DNA of 64,000 nucleotides from Roseiarcus sp963794655 (GCA_963794655.1 CAWCEV010000003.1:1-64000); one strand, 5' to 3'. Positions 1 through 8,803 are shown, counted from the stretch's first letter. The notes: generated by a model not told the origin, from the letters alone. Translations and numbers: made by a program.

Positions 1-117
1 CTCGAAACGGCCGCGGCAGCGGCTTCCGACGACCTGACGGCCGCGGAGCGGCTGCAGGTGAAGTTTGCCGCAGAAAGGGCACTTGCCGCGGCAAACTGGA
101 ATGAGATTGTCGTATGA
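1..117 (+). CDS. 3' end of an unidentified gene
   Basis: An open frame enters from the left edge and stops at TGA 115-117, giving 38 visible residues. They are rich in Ala, Glu and Leu and look helical, but I cannot assign a family from so little. The stop overlaps the ATG of the next gene (ATGA at 114-117), which indicates translational coupling with the DUF6602-like gene. The reading frame is supported by that overlap and by the lack of stops; the function is unknown. Confidence 0.6.
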   Translation, partial: LETAAAAASDDLTAAERLQVKFAAERALAAANWNEIVV

Positions 118-836
118 GCGCCTGGTCGCTGCCCCGGCTCCTTGCGGGCCTCCACGACGACATCGAGCACCGTCTGAAAACGGCGCGGCAATCATTCGGC
201 CATCCAGGCACCAAGGGCGACGCGAGCGAGGCTGTCTGGCTGCAATTGCTGCAGCGATATCTGCCTATGCGCTACCAGGCCGAGACAGCGCATGTGGTCG
301 ACAGCGCGGGCGCGTTCAGCGAGCAGATCGACGTTGTCGTGTTCGACCGGCAATATTCGCCCTTCATCTTCAACTTTGAAGGGCAGGTCATCCTTCCTGC
401 CGAAAGCGTCTACGCTGTGTTCGAAGCGAAGCAGGCCATCAATGCCGAGTACGTCGCTTATGCGAAGAAGAAAGTCGCCAGCGTGCGGCGCCTGCATCGC
501 ACGAGCTTGCCGATCCCGCATGCGGGCGGGACATATCCCGCGAAGCCGCTGACGCGCATTCTCGGCGGCCTGCTGACGTTCGAGAGCGACTGGACCCCCG
601 GCCTTGGCCCGCCCCTCCTGGACGCCCTTGCCGGCGACGATGCCGGCGGCGGCCTCGATCTCGGCTGCGTGGCGGCGCACGGAATGTTCGGCTGCGATGA
701 AGCCGGCTGCCACACCATCGTGCCTCAAGGCAAGCCGGCGACGGCATTCCTGCTTGAGCTGATCGCGCGGTTACAGAGCAGCGCCACAGTGCCGATGATC
801 GACGTCAGGGCCTACGCGAAGTGGCTGGCTGAATGA
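114..836 (+). CDS. DUF6602-like protein, probable PD-(D/E)XK nuclease fold
   Basis: A 240-aa cytosolic protein without signal peptide or membrane segment. Its centre reads like the DUF6602 family: an acidic beta-strand segment (EQIDVVVFDRQYSP, about residues 70-83) followed about 20 residues later by VYAVFEAKQ. This D...E-x-K arrangement fits a PD-(D/E)XK nuclease-like core. A Cys/His-containing patch (GCDEAGCH) lies near residues 188-195. It starts inside the stop codon of the upstream ORF and its own stop overlaps the next ATG (833-836), so the three genes are probably one translationally coupled unit. Family assignment is from memory of the motif pattern; nuclease activity is an inference. 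The location beside a restriction-modification cluster favours a defence or mobile-element role. Confidence 0.65.
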   Translation: MSAWSLPRLLAGLHDDIEHRLKTARQSFGHPGTKGDASEAVWLQLLQRYLPMRYQAETAHVVDSAGAFSEQIDVVVFDRQYSPFIFNFEGQVILPAESVYAVFEAKQAINAEYVAYAKKKVASVRRLHRTSLPIPHAGGTYPAKPLTRILGGLLTFESDWTPGLGPPLLDALAGDDAGGGLDLGCVAAHGMFGCDEAGCHTIVPQGKPATAFLLELIARLQSSATVPMIDVRAYAKWLAE

Positions 837-1573
837 AAATCTGGCGCTACATCGATCTCGCCAAATTTGTGAACATGATCGCAACCGGCACAGTTCGCTT
901 TACGTGCATATCCGAGTTCAAAGATCCCTACGAGGGGTGGCTGCCGCGCAGCTACATAAAAGCGTTGATGGATTTGAACCGTTCCTATCTCGATCAGATG
1001 CAGCAGACCCGGGACGCTATTGCCGCCCATTATCCTCACGCCGACCCAGCCCATTTAGATGCCATCGTTCGGTATGGAGAGCGCAGACTGAACATGCTGC
1101 AGCTCCTTCGCGAAACCAATGCCAAGTTCGGTGCGACTTGCTGGCACATCAATGACCACGAGTCGGAGGCCATGTGGCAACTGTACGGTCCCGCAGGCAA
1201 TGGAATCGCTATCGAATCAACGCAGGCCAGGCTCGAAAGCGCCATGCAGGGCGACGGCATCCACATAGACCGTGTCCGTTACATGAATTTCGATGACGAC
1301 CCGATTGAAAAGGGTCACCGGCACATCATGCCCTTCATAAAGCGCGCTTCGTTTGCGCACGAACAGGAACTGCGGGCCATCGTGAAGCTTCCCGCACCCG
1401 GCAAGGGAACCGCGATCGCCTGCGACATGAACACCCTGATCGCCAAGATACACATCGCGCCCGGTGCGCCCTCGTTTTATGCGGACACCGTCCGCTATGT
1501 CATCGAGCGTGCCGAGGCGAAGATCGAAGCGCCGGTCGTGCTTTCAAGACTTCTGGACCCCCCGGACTATTAA
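833..1573 (+). CDS. DUF2971-like protein
   Basis: A 246-aa soluble protein with the layout of DUF2971: an N-terminal segment (MKIWRYIDLAKFVNMI) resembling the 'yKYrsl..fln.l..g.l' opening of that family, then SEFKDPYEG, the central CWHINDHESEAMWQLYG and GNGIAIES. The biochemical role of DUF2971 is not known. The family is common in accessory and defence-associated DNA. Its ATG overlaps the stop of the DUF6602-like gene (ATGA), suggesting joint function. It ends in TAA and is followed by about 120 bp before the next gene. The start is fixed by the overlap. Confidence 0.65.
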   Translation: MKIWRYIDLAKFVNMIATGTVRFTCISEFKDPYEGWLPRSYIKALMDLNRSYLDQMQQTRDAIAAHYPHADPAHLDAIVRYGERRLNMLQLLRETNAKFGATCWHINDHESEAMWQLYGPAGNGIAIESTQARLESAMQGDGIHIDRVRYMNFDDDPIEKGHRHIMPFIKRASFAHEQELRAIVKLPAPGKGTAIACDMNTLIAKIHIAPGAPSFYADTVRYVIERAEAKIEAPVVLSRLLDPPDY

Positions 1574-1697
1574 CGGCGCCGTCGTCGCCGATGCGTGCAG
1601 AGATCCACCACTTTTGTAAAGCGGAGGTCCATCCTTCCGTTCCAGTGTCCGATGTCCTGCCACTTGACGGGGAGAGAACAAAGAGAGAACGTCAAGC

Positions 1698-1991
1698 ATG
1701 GACACCCGCGATTGTCTCGCCCTCTATCCCTTCGTCGTGGTCAGGATCGCGTGCCGCGTCTGCGCAAGGCGCGGTTCGTATCGCCTAGCGCGTCTCGCCG
1801 CGAAATTTGGCCCCGAAATCAGCCTCCGCGATCTGACCGACCGGTTTTCATACGACTGCCTATGGCGAGCGGAGGCCCGCAGCAAACGGGGCATCTCGAG
1901 CTGCGGCGTCTATCTGCCCGACCTTGACTACCCACGGCAGCCGGACCTTCCGCCCGGCCTCGTGATGCTGCGGTTGGTCAAGAGCGGCTGA
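1698..1991 (+). CDS. Small conserved hypothetical with CxxC motif
   Basis: A 97-aa protein of a type often found in alphaproteobacteria and easily recognised by VRIACRVCARRGSYRLARLA near the N-terminus, followed by AAKFGPEISLRDL. The CRVC pair plus a later Cys (DCLW, and SSCGVY) could bind zinc, but the number of ligands is not clear. No signal peptide is visible. The function is unknown. It stands alone between the DUF2971 gene and the methyltransferase; the ATG at 1698 follows AACGTCAAGC without a strong Shine-Dalgarno sequence. Confidence 0.55.
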   Translation: MDTRDCLALYPFVVVRIACRVCARRGSYRLARLAAKFGPEISLRDLTDRFSYDCLWRAEARSKRGISSCGVYLPDLDYPRQPDLPPGLVMLRLVKSG

Positions 1992-2176
1992 CGGCAATCC
2001 TGGCAGTGAGTATTGAAATGCCAAACCGCACGCAAAATTGCAGTGACCAACGGCGAGCCGGTGGATACGCGGCCGTCTGTTTCTGGCATCGTTTTTCGCT
2101 GATTTGTTTTGGGGCCGAACGTGAAAAGCAGCTGGGCTGCAACGTCATGGGTGGCGGACGGGTAGGCTAACCTTGA

Positions 2177-3226
2177 ATGGAAAATATGAAAACGTCGGCC
2201 CTCAGGTTAGTTGCTAACAACACAGCGACAAAGCAGCCGCAATTTGTGAAGCGGGCGAAGGCGGTTCCGAAGCCCAAGACAAAGGCAAATGAGGCAATGC
2301 ATCCGGTTGTTGTGTCCGAAGATGCATTTAGCTCGACGGCCCTTACGAAACACGCGTTTTATGCGGATGATACGGCACTCGTTTTCAATATGGAGGTGAA
2401 CGACGCCCTCACTTTGCTGGCCACGCATGGCATGATCGTCAACTGTATCGTGACGTCACCCCCTTTCTACGGCCAGCGCGACTATGAAGTGAACGGACAG
2501 ATCGGTCTCGAAGAGCACCCGTCGCAGTTCATTGAAAAACTGGCCCAGACATTCGACAAATGCGAACCGATTTTGGCACCCAATGGCAGCATGTGGGTGA
2601 ACATCGGCGATACCTACTGGAGCGGGAAGGGCGCGCATAAGAGCAGCGAAGCAAAACAAAACGCCCGGCGGTTTGGAATTCGGCCGCAGGACCGCAAAGG
2701 CGACGGAAAATGGTGCATTCCGAAGCAGCTCCTGCTCATTCCTCATCGCCTCGCAATTGCGATGCAGGATAAAGGATGGACCGTTCGAAACGACAACGTC
2801 TGGCTAAAGCCCAACCCAATTCCTGATCAGGTCAGGGATCGTTGCTCGATCTCGCATGAATACGTTTTTCATTTCGTGAAAGAGCGTTGGTACTATTTCG
2901 ACAAGAACTCAGTTAGTCGTGTCGCCGACTCCGGTTCAATTCTGCCTCCGCTCGATACGTGGGATGTTCCGCCGGTGCGCGGCCTCCAGAACGGGCATAA
3001 GGCCCGTTTCTCCGAGGAGCTGGTGCGCATTCCAATTTTGACAACGACACCGCCGCGCGGCGTGGTCCTTGATCCGTTCGCGGGCAGCGGAACGTCTCTG
3101 ATTTTTGCTCGGAAACATGGATTCAGATGCATCGGCATCGATATCAAAAAGGATTTCTGCGAGCTGATGGTCGAACGCCTTTTGGAACTCGTTGACGAAG
3201 AAGACCTTGAAGATGAAGCGGTTTAA
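2177..3226 (+). CDS. DNA methyltransferase (N6-adenine/N4-cytosine, beta-type motif order)
   Basis: A 349-aa amino-methyltransferase. The catalytic motif IV TSPPFYGQRDY lies near residue 93 and the AdoMet-binding motif I LDPFAGSGTS near residue 297. Catalytic-before-binding is the beta-class order. The segment HEYVFHFVKERWYYFD is typical of phage and restriction-modification MTases of this type. It would methylate an exocyclic amino group of A or C in a short site; the site cannot be read from sequence. The McrB-like and McrC-like genes follow after 11 bp and 4 bp, so it probably protects the host against them. A second in-frame ATG (2186) is an alternative start. Composition is visibly more A+T-rich than the metabolic genes, suggesting transfer. 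Confidence 0.85.
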   Translation: MENMKTSALRLVANNTATKQPQFVKRAKAVPKPKTKANEAMHPVVVSEDAFSSTALTKHAFYADDTALVFNMEVNDALTLLATHGMIVNCIVTSPPFYGQRDYEVNGQIGLEEHPSQFIEKLAQTFDKCEPILAPNGSMWVNIGDTYWSGKGAHKSSEAKQNARRFGIRPQDRKGDGKWCIPKQLLLIPHRLAIAMQDKGWTVRNDNVWLKPNPIPDQVRDRCSISHEYVFHFVKERWYYFDKNSVSRVADSGSILPPLDTWDVPPVRGLQNGHKARFSEELVRIPILTTTPPRGVVLDPFAGSGTSLIFARKHGFRCIGIDIKKDFCELMVERLLELVDEEDLEDEAV

Positions 3227-3237
3227 AAGGGCAGACC

Positions 3238-5250
3238 GTGGCAACCTACCTTTCCGCTTCACGCATCAAAGCGGCCGTCGAACGCCTGGGCGATTCCAGA
3301 GCCAAGCGGACACCGCTGTTCGACTTCCTCATCGTCAAAAGAACGCTCGCCATTAAAGGTGCCGCCAGCGTTGCGATCGCTGAATCCGAACCAGTATTTT
3401 TGCAAGCCCTTGACGAAATCGGCGGGACCGCGCTCGGCGATCAGGAACACTACTATCTGAACCCGTTCGCGCTGCGCGAAGCGGCTAAGACCGGGTATCG
3501 ACCGGAGCGGTACAGATCCAACGGCACGAACTCGACCATTTCCGGCACGCCCTGGCAAAGTGTCATCGCCTTGAGCGCGGAGAAGCCGCGCAGAGCAAGT
3601 CTTAAACCAGGGCATGAAGCCGAGCTGGCAAAGCTGTGTCTCACTACAGACGCCCGCAAGCCGCTTCCGAACGTTACCGAGGCTGCAATCTGGTACTGGC
3701 GCGGCAAAGACCTTGACACGGTGCTCGGAACAGCTGCCGACGATGTCACCCGTCTGACCATCCTCCGGGATCAGTTCATTTCAACGGTCGGTTTGACCCC
3801 CGCCGAAATCGACGCGGTTTTTGACCGGACCGTTGAGGCTGCTTCTACAGCTGACGATCCGATTTTTGTTTCAGCTCCTCCAGCCCCCGCAGATTATCTG
3901 CCGGTGAAGACGCTTCCCTCAGGTGAAACACGGGAAGAAAATCTTTCCGAGGTTTCGTTCGATCTGGTCGCCGCGCTGGCCGCCAAGAATTTCGTGATCC
4001 TTACCGGTCCTTCGGGCACCGGGAAGTCACGGGCGGCGCTCAAACTCGCCGAAGGCCTGCAGAGACACTATGCCGGCAAGGTTGACGGCGCGCTTTTCGA
4101 GCTTGTGGCCGTCGGGCCGGATTGGACCTCGCCGAAGCGGCTTCTCGGCTTTCGGACGCCCTTTGGTCCGGAACGGAAGCTTCCGGACGGAACCTCCACG
4201 CACGAAAGCTACGAAATCACAAACACCATTCGCCTCATTCTGCGGGCCAGCCACCCGGATGCCGCCGACATTCCCCATTTTCTGATTTTCGATGAGATGA
4301 ATTTGTCCCATGTCGAACGGTACTTCGCCCCGTTTTTATCGCTGATGGAAGCGGCGGGCATTCTGGATGCCGAAAACGGTCTTTCGCTTATCGGGGACGA
4401 CGATCTTGCGTTGATCGAAACCGTCCTTCAGGGCGAAAGCACCCGGGAGGCTGCGGCCGCTAAGGCCATGATTGCAGAAGGGCGAGGCTTTATCCTGCCG
4501 CCCAATCTGTTTTTCGTCGGCACCGTGAACGTTGACGAAACAACATACATGTTCTCGCCGAAGGTCCTGGACCGCGCCCACGTGATCGACCTGAGTTCCG
4601 AGAGGCCGAGCGCTTATCTTCTGGCTTCGACGCGGGCTGAACCGGGCGGCACGATCAACATCGGCTACGCTGACCAGGTGCTGAAACGCGGCATCGAGGA
4701 TCGTGAAACCCAACGCCATGCGGTGAGCAATCCTGCCACGATCCTGGACAGCCTGACCAAGGCCGGATTTACTGCCGCCGAAATCGACCAGATCAGGCAG
4801 CCCGTCATCGCAGCGCTTGACGGCTGTTACGATCTGCTTGGCCCTGTCGGCTTTCCGTTCGGCTATCGTATAGCCAAAGAGGTGTTTGTCTATCTCAACG
4901 GATGGATCGAGACCAAGATCGTCACCGGCAGCGACAAGACAGAAATTCTGACCAGCTGGCCGGAAGGTCTCGACAAGGCTTTCCTGCAAAAAGTGCTTCC
5001 AAAAATTCACGGCAACCGTCGTGCGCTTGGCGATAGCATCCGCGCTATTTCCGCTTTTCTTGCCGGGAATGACGGCAGCTCGACGCCCGCCGCCAGCTAT
5101 GTGCTTGGCGTTGGCACGAAGATCGAAATTCCCGCCGCTCGCAAACTCACGTTGCCCGGTTCCGGCGATCAGTTGATGCTTTCCCGCCGGAAGCTCGACG
5201 CCATGCACGACCGCCTGAGCGCGACCGGTTACGTTTCATTCGTCAATTGA
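3238..5250 (+). CDS. McrB-like AAA+ restriction NTPase
   Basis: A 670-aa protein starting at GTG 3238 with AAAGG just upstream, 11 bp after the methyltransferase stop. The AAA+ domain occupies about residues 240-560: Walker A LTGPSGTGKS (~254-263), the McrB-type GPDWTSPKRLLGF, Walker B FLIFDEMNLSHVERY (~346-360), and sensor segment GTVNVDETTYMFSPKVLDRA (~428-447), which corresponds to the nucleotide-specificity loop of McrB-family motors. The ~230-residue N-terminal part is probably the DNA-recognition domain and matches no family I know. McrB proteins form hexamers that drive translocation while the McrC partner cuts. Paired with the next gene and the upstream MTase it suggests a LlaJI-type system rather than methyl-dependent McrBC. 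Confidence 0.85.
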   Translation: MATYLSASRIKAAVERLGDSRAKRTPLFDFLIVKRTLAIKGAASVAIAESEPVFLQALDEIGGTALGDQEHYYLNPFALREAAKTGYRPERYRSNGTNSTISGTPWQSVIALSAEKPRRASLKPGHEAELAKLCLTTDARKPLPNVTEAAIWYWRGKDLDTVLGTAADDVTRLTILRDQFISTVGLTPAEIDAVFDRTVEAASTADDPIFVSAPPAPADYLPVKTLPSGETREENLSEVSFDLVAALAAKNFVILTGPSGTGKSRAALKLAEGLQRHYAGKVDGALFELVAVGPDWTSPKRLLGFRTPFGPERKLPDGTSTHESYEITNTIRLILRASHPDAADIPHFLIFDEMNLSHVERYFAPFLSLMEAAGILDAENGLSLIGDDDLALIETVLQGESTREAAAAKAMIAEGRGFILPPNLFFVGTVNVDETTYMFSPKVLDRAHVIDLSSERPSAYLLASTRAEPGGTINIGYADQVLKRGIEDRETQRHAVSNPATILDSLTKAGFTAAEIDQIRQPVIAALDGCYDLLGPVGFPFGYRIAKEVFVYLNGWIETKIVTGSDKTEILTSWPEGLDKAFLQKVLPKIHGNRRALGDSIRAISAFLAGNDGSSTPAASYVLGVGTKIEIPAARKLTLPGSGDQLMLSRRKLDAMHDRLSATGYVSFVN

Positions 5251-5254
5251 CGCC

Positions 5255-7237
5255 ATGCCGACACCCCTTCACCGTGCAAAATTCTCATGGGACGACAAGA
5301 CCAACATAGAGCTTGAGTGGTCTAAAGGGCGTGGACGGCCGCTGCATGCATTGCCGTCCGCGCCCGGTATTGTCCTTGCAGACGAAGAAACAGAGCTTGA
5401 TGAAGCGGGCCTTCGCGGCATTCCAGCTTTGTGTTGGCGCGATGACGCGCCCGTCCTTTTCGAGCGGCTGCAGCTCCGAGAGAACACCGAATATTTTGTA
5501 GATGTTACCTTGCCGATTGCGAAGGCCGATGCCGAGGCGGCAAGTGCAACTAATCGAAGTTGGCCATTCAAGGCTCGCATGGCCACCATCTTCAAACCGG
5601 ACCCAGTACGTCGATGGAGGGCGAACGGCGACGGCACGTTGACCATCTCGGGGCAATTACGGTTGCGCAATCACGCCGGGATTCTTGATCTCAGCCCGCG
5701 CCCTGACGCTCAGCTGATGACCGAAGTCGTTTGTCGCAAGATTGGATATTTTGACGAATTTCGCGCTCTTCTCGACTCTGTCGCTGAAGAATTTGCGGAC
5801 CTCCTTTTGCAGTATGACAGTCCAGTCAGCGCCGCGTTCAACCTTGCAGATGTTACGCCAGAGACGGAGGCAGCGCTTCTTTTTCAGCTCCGCTATATAA
5901 TGGCCGAGCGCAACTTGCCGCTCGCCCTGGATGAGATGCGCCGCTCGTTCCATTCAAGGCTGGAACAGCGTCATGCGGTTCAGGACATAACCTCCATAGA
6001 GGAGCCTGACCTTACCTCATTTATTCAGGAGCTTGATCAGTCGAGCCTAGCACGCGGCGGGCCGCTGGCCGGTATTTTCAGGGGCTACAGCCCGCGCGAG
6101 TTTCCGGCCATTGAGACGCATGAAACAACCGACACGCCAGAAAATCGCTACGTTAAATCCTTTGTCGAAGAACTTCGCCTGATAGCTCATCGTCTGGCCA
6201 TTATGCTGAAACGCAATGGCCGCCGCGCTTCCCTCCGCGAAGTGGAAGAGTGGATTTTTATGCTGGGTGACGAGCTATCGTCGGATGCATGGCGACCGGT
6301 AGGCCTGTTCCAGGCCTTTCCTTCAAACTCTCAGGTGCTGCAGAAGCGGCGCGGCTACCGCGAAATTTTGAAATTCGATCTTTCGCTTCGCATGAGCCTT
6401 GAGCTGCCATGGAAGCGCGCCGAGAGCCTTGCAGACGGCCTGATCGGGGACATACGGCCGGTCAATGAGCTTTACGAATACTGGTGTTTTTTCCTGCTGC
6501 GCCGCACCCTCGCGGAGCTTTCGGAGACGGAGTTGCCGAGTGACGGCTCCATGATCGACGTTAGCGAGGAGCGTCTTCAGGTTCGGCTATTGCGCGGGCG
6601 AAGAAGCAGAACCAGCTATCTCTATCGTCGTGATGGAGGCCGATCCCTTCGGATCAATCTTTTTTACAACCGCGCATTTCCCCGACCCACGCACTCGTTG
6701 GCGAGCTGGCACGGCAGCTATACGGCGCGGTTCGACCCTGATTATAGCATCGAGCTTATCGTGGACGGTGAACACCAACGGCAGAGGCATTGGCTGCACT
6801 TCGACGCGAAGTACCGATTGCAGTCTGGAGAACTCGATCAGCTCTTCGCCGACGCCGATGCCGACGCCGACGATCAGGAACCTCCAAGCGATGACGCGAC
6901 CGACTACGAGCGTGAAATCACGCGCGTACACAAGCGCGACGACCTCTTTAAGATGCATACCTATCGCGACGGCATTCTGGGGAGTCGCGGCGCTTATATA
7001 CTATTTCCCGGTGACGGCGCCGGCCCCCGCTTCGAGGGTCGCAGGAAAAGCATGTTTGTCCGGCACCCTTCCACTTTTGGCGGCGTTCCAGCTCATCTTT
7101 TTCCGAGTGTCGGGGCTTTTGATCTATGCCCCGGGCAGCAGACAGCGCAGCAGCCAGCAATCCGTGAGTTCCTCCGGAACGTTCTTGAGGCTGTGTACGC
7201 AGGCAAACCCTATCAGGAAGAGACCGGTTTGTTTTAA
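5255..7237 (+). CDS. McrC-like nuclease subunit (DUF2357 / PD-(D/E)XK)
   Basis: A 660-aa protein starting 4 bp after the McrB-like gene. The N-terminal half resembles DUF2357 and the C-terminal part a McrC-type nuclease: FDPDYSIELIVDG (~490-502), then WLHFDAKYRLQ (~513-523) supply the D...D-x-K of a PD-(D/E)XK site, followed by FKMHTYRDGI and GAYILFPG, both typical of the DUF524/McrC nuclease domain. It should be the DNA-cutting partner that stimulates the McrB-like NTPase. The acidic stretch between (DADADADD) is probably a linker. Short spacing implies cotranscription with the MTase and McrB-like genes. Function is inferred from architecture; no target site can be deduced. Confidence 0.8.
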   Translation: MPTPLHRAKFSWDDKTNIELEWSKGRGRPLHALPSAPGIVLADEETELDEAGLRGIPALCWRDDAPVLFERLQLRENTEYFVDVTLPIAKADAEAASATNRSWPFKARMATIFKPDPVRRWRANGDGTLTISGQLRLRNHAGILDLSPRPDAQLMTEVVCRKIGYFDEFRALLDSVAEEFADLLLQYDSPVSAAFNLADVTPETEAALLFQLRYIMAERNLPLALDEMRRSFHSRLEQRHAVQDITSIEEPDLTSFIQELDQSSLARGGPLAGIFRGYSPREFPAIETHETTDTPENRYVKSFVEELRLIAHRLAIMLKRNGRRASLREVEEWIFMLGDELSSDAWRPVGLFQAFPSNSQVLQKRRGYREILKFDLSLRMSLELPWKRAESLADGLIGDIRPVNELYEYWCFFLLRRTLAELSETELPSDGSMIDVSEERLQVRLLRGRRSRTSYLYRRDGGRSLRINLFYNRAFPRPTHSLASWHGSYTARFDPDYSIELIVDGEHQRQRHWLHFDAKYRLQSGELDQLFADADADADDQEPPSDDATDYEREITRVHKRDDLFKMHTYRDGILGSRGAYILFPGDGAGPRFEGRRKSMFVRHPSTFGGVPAHLFPSVGAFDLCPGQQTAQQPAIREFLRNVLEAVYAGKPYQEETGLF

Positions 7238-7263
7238 TGAGATGCGGCTGCCGGCGGGCAGAA

Positions 7264-8076
7264 CTATCCGCTCCCTCTGTGAACTGACGCGCAAAGGTTC
7301 GCTCTTGCAGTGATGCTCTCCACGGCGTAGCCAAACTTCTCATGGAGAGAATCCGGAGTCTTCTCGCCAAGTAAGTGCTCATGGTCCTTCCACGGAGTAT
7401 TATCTCCAAGCCGCGTCAGGTAGCAGGCTGACACGAACAAAGCGTCTCCGTCAGATGCGCCCGTCATAACACCCTGCCTATCCTTGGTTCGAGGATTTCC
7501 GGCAGGGACGAGCACGATCGAGCGAGTTAGCGGAGTGCCGGCGATATGACCATAAATGAATAACGTCGATTTATATTCATAATAAAAACCTTTATAAATG
7601 ATCTCATGACCATCCCGGCCAATGCGGCGGCCCTTAAACACAGGTACGGTCAGTTTCTTTGAAATTCCAAACAATTCGATCCATGTGACAGCAATATTAT
7701 GATTGTCGAGGAGACTGAATAGCAAATACCGGCCTTCGACGCGACGGATCGATGCGGCTATCAATTCCTGATCCAAGTGCAGAGAATCCAAGATATAATC
7801 CAATCCCGATTGCTCATCGTTGAACGTCTCATCCCGATATACAATATTTTTGCTACGGCAGAATTCTTCGACGCCCCGGAGTATTTCGTATGTACCAACA
7901 GAACGGCTCACCGGAGCTGTTATTGCATATATTTTATCGACATCAATCTTAATGAAGTTCGCCACAAGCGTATAATTTACTTTTTGCTCGATACGGAGGA
8001 AGCGAAGCATTCGCCGCAGGCGCAGCGCTGCATCGCTCGGGAGGACGCCGACCAGGGAGGACTGGGTTTGCTCCAT
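7264..8076 (-). CDS. Unrecognised 270-aa protein, possible regulator
   Basis: A soluble protein of 270 residues that I do not recognise. The first ~75 residues are basic and helical (LRLRRMLRFLRIEQKVNYTL, then IYAITAPVSRSVGTYEILRG) and could hold a helix-turn-helix. The C-terminal two thirds look like a beta-rich sensor-type domain. It is convergent with the McrC-like gene. A GGAG sequence lies about 8 bp before the ATG. The gene is clearly more A+T-rich than its surroundings, a sign of transfer. Three phased repeats sit 40-115 bp upstream of its start. A regulator of the restriction cluster or an independent cargo gene are both possible; this is inference only. Confidence 0.55.
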   Translation of the reverse strand: MEQTQSSLVGVLPSDAALRLRRMLRFLRIEQKVNYTLVANFIKIDVDKIYAITAPVSRSVGTYEILRGVEEFCRSKNIVYRDETFNDEQSGLDYILDSLHLDQELIAASIRRVEGRYLLFSLLDNHNIAVTWIELFGISKKLTVPVFKGRRIGRDGHEIIYKGFYYEYKSTLFIYGHIAGTPLTRSIVLVPAGNPRTKDRQGVMTGASDGDALFVSACYLTRLGDNTPWKDHEHLLGEKTPDSLHEKFGYAVESITARANLCASVHRGSG

Positions 8077-8118
8077 TCTGGCGACTCCGATCTCAGGCCG
8101 TCCGAAATATGACGCGAC

Positions 8119-8190
8119 GCGCGGAATTTGGCAATTTCTGTGTTTGCGGCGCGGAATTTGCCCGTATTTGTATAGTCTGGCCGCAATTTG
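8119..8190. repeat. Three direct repeats at exact 30-bp spacing
   Basis: The sequence GCGGAATTTG occurs at 8121-8130 and 8151-8160, with a variant CCGCAATTTG at 8181-8190; the first two are preceded by GC, making GCGCGGAATTTG. The period is exactly 30 bp. The array lies just upstream of the minus-strand gene starting at 8076. The spacing is close to three helical turns, which would place bound proteins on one face of DNA. Possible roles are an operator array, an iteron or a recombinase-binding end. Confidence 0.6.
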
Positions 8191-8376
8191 GAATTGTTAT
8201 CTAAAAAATCGTTAAAAACCTATGCTGGTTCGCAAAAACCATAGTAAAGCTAACGTATTTTGTCAGAAAAAATATGGCTATGCGTCCTTGAATACACGCA
8301 ACTGGCAATTAATTGCTAAGGCGCGGCCAGTCATCGAGCGGGCCGCGATGAAAAGGCAAACCACAGGACTTATCAC
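8191..8376. other. A+T-rich intergenic stretch
   Basis: Between the 30-bp repeats and the exported-protein gene at 8377 lies markedly A+T-rich DNA (for example ATCTAAAAAATCGTTAAAAA and GAAAAAATATGGC). No ORF or RNA gene is visible. It probably contains promoters for the divergent genes at 8076 (minus) and 8377 (plus), but no -35/-10 pair stands out convincingly. Confidence 0.4.
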
Positions 8377-8793
8377 ATGCGCAAGACCTTGAACGGCGTG
8401 TCGCTTGCCGCCCTCGCGATTGCAAGCGTCATCCTCGGCGGAGCCGCGGCCCGGGCCGAGGAAAGCAGCACGATCCTCATCTGCAAGGAGTCTCTCGCTC
8501 AGCCCGTCGCGGCAGCAGGCTGCGCGACGGTCGGCGTGATCGTCAATGAGCTGTTCGCGGAGCGCCCCTTCGGCCCCAACGGGGAAATCATGAAGGTCCT
8601 CGCGGCGCCCGTCAAAATCGTGGACGGCAACCTCAAGGCTGCGGCCCATGAGAGCGGCGAGGTGGCCAAGGTCGTGCGAGCCACGACCGGGATCAGCGTC
8701 GATGCGATCAACGAGAATGGCGGAGTGTTCGGCGGTGGTCTCTCCGGCGGCGAGAACAGCTTCTTCCGGAAGAACCTCGGTATCCGCTTCTAG
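8377..8793 (+). CDS. Exported small protein with shared C-terminal tail (copy A)
   Basis: A 138-aa protein with a clear Sec signal peptide (MRKTLNGVSLAALAIASVIL, cleavage near ARAEES). The mature part has two Cys residues (ILICKES, AAGCATVG) that may form a disulfide. The last ~70 residues are homologous to the end of the next gene product and the last 37 are 35/37 identical to it, ending in GGGLSGGENSFFRKNLGIRF. The Gly-rich tail with a terminal aromatic/basic segment is unlike any domain I can name. The product should be periplasmic or secreted. A perfect hairpin follows the stop. Confidence 0.65.
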   Translation: MRKTLNGVSLAALAIASVILGGAAARAEESSTILICKESLAQPVAAAGCATVGVIVNELFAERPFGPNGEIMKVLAAPVKIVDGNLKAAAHESGEVAKVVRATTGISVDAINENGGVFGGGLSGGENSFFRKNLGIRF

Positions 8794-8803
8794 CAGATGC
8801 ACC

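Noticed and set aside
4336..5208. 290-codon minus-strand frame opposite the McrB-like gene
   Set aside because: Antisense to a gene with strong motifs; its composition is that of a GC-rich shadow and no family is recognisable.
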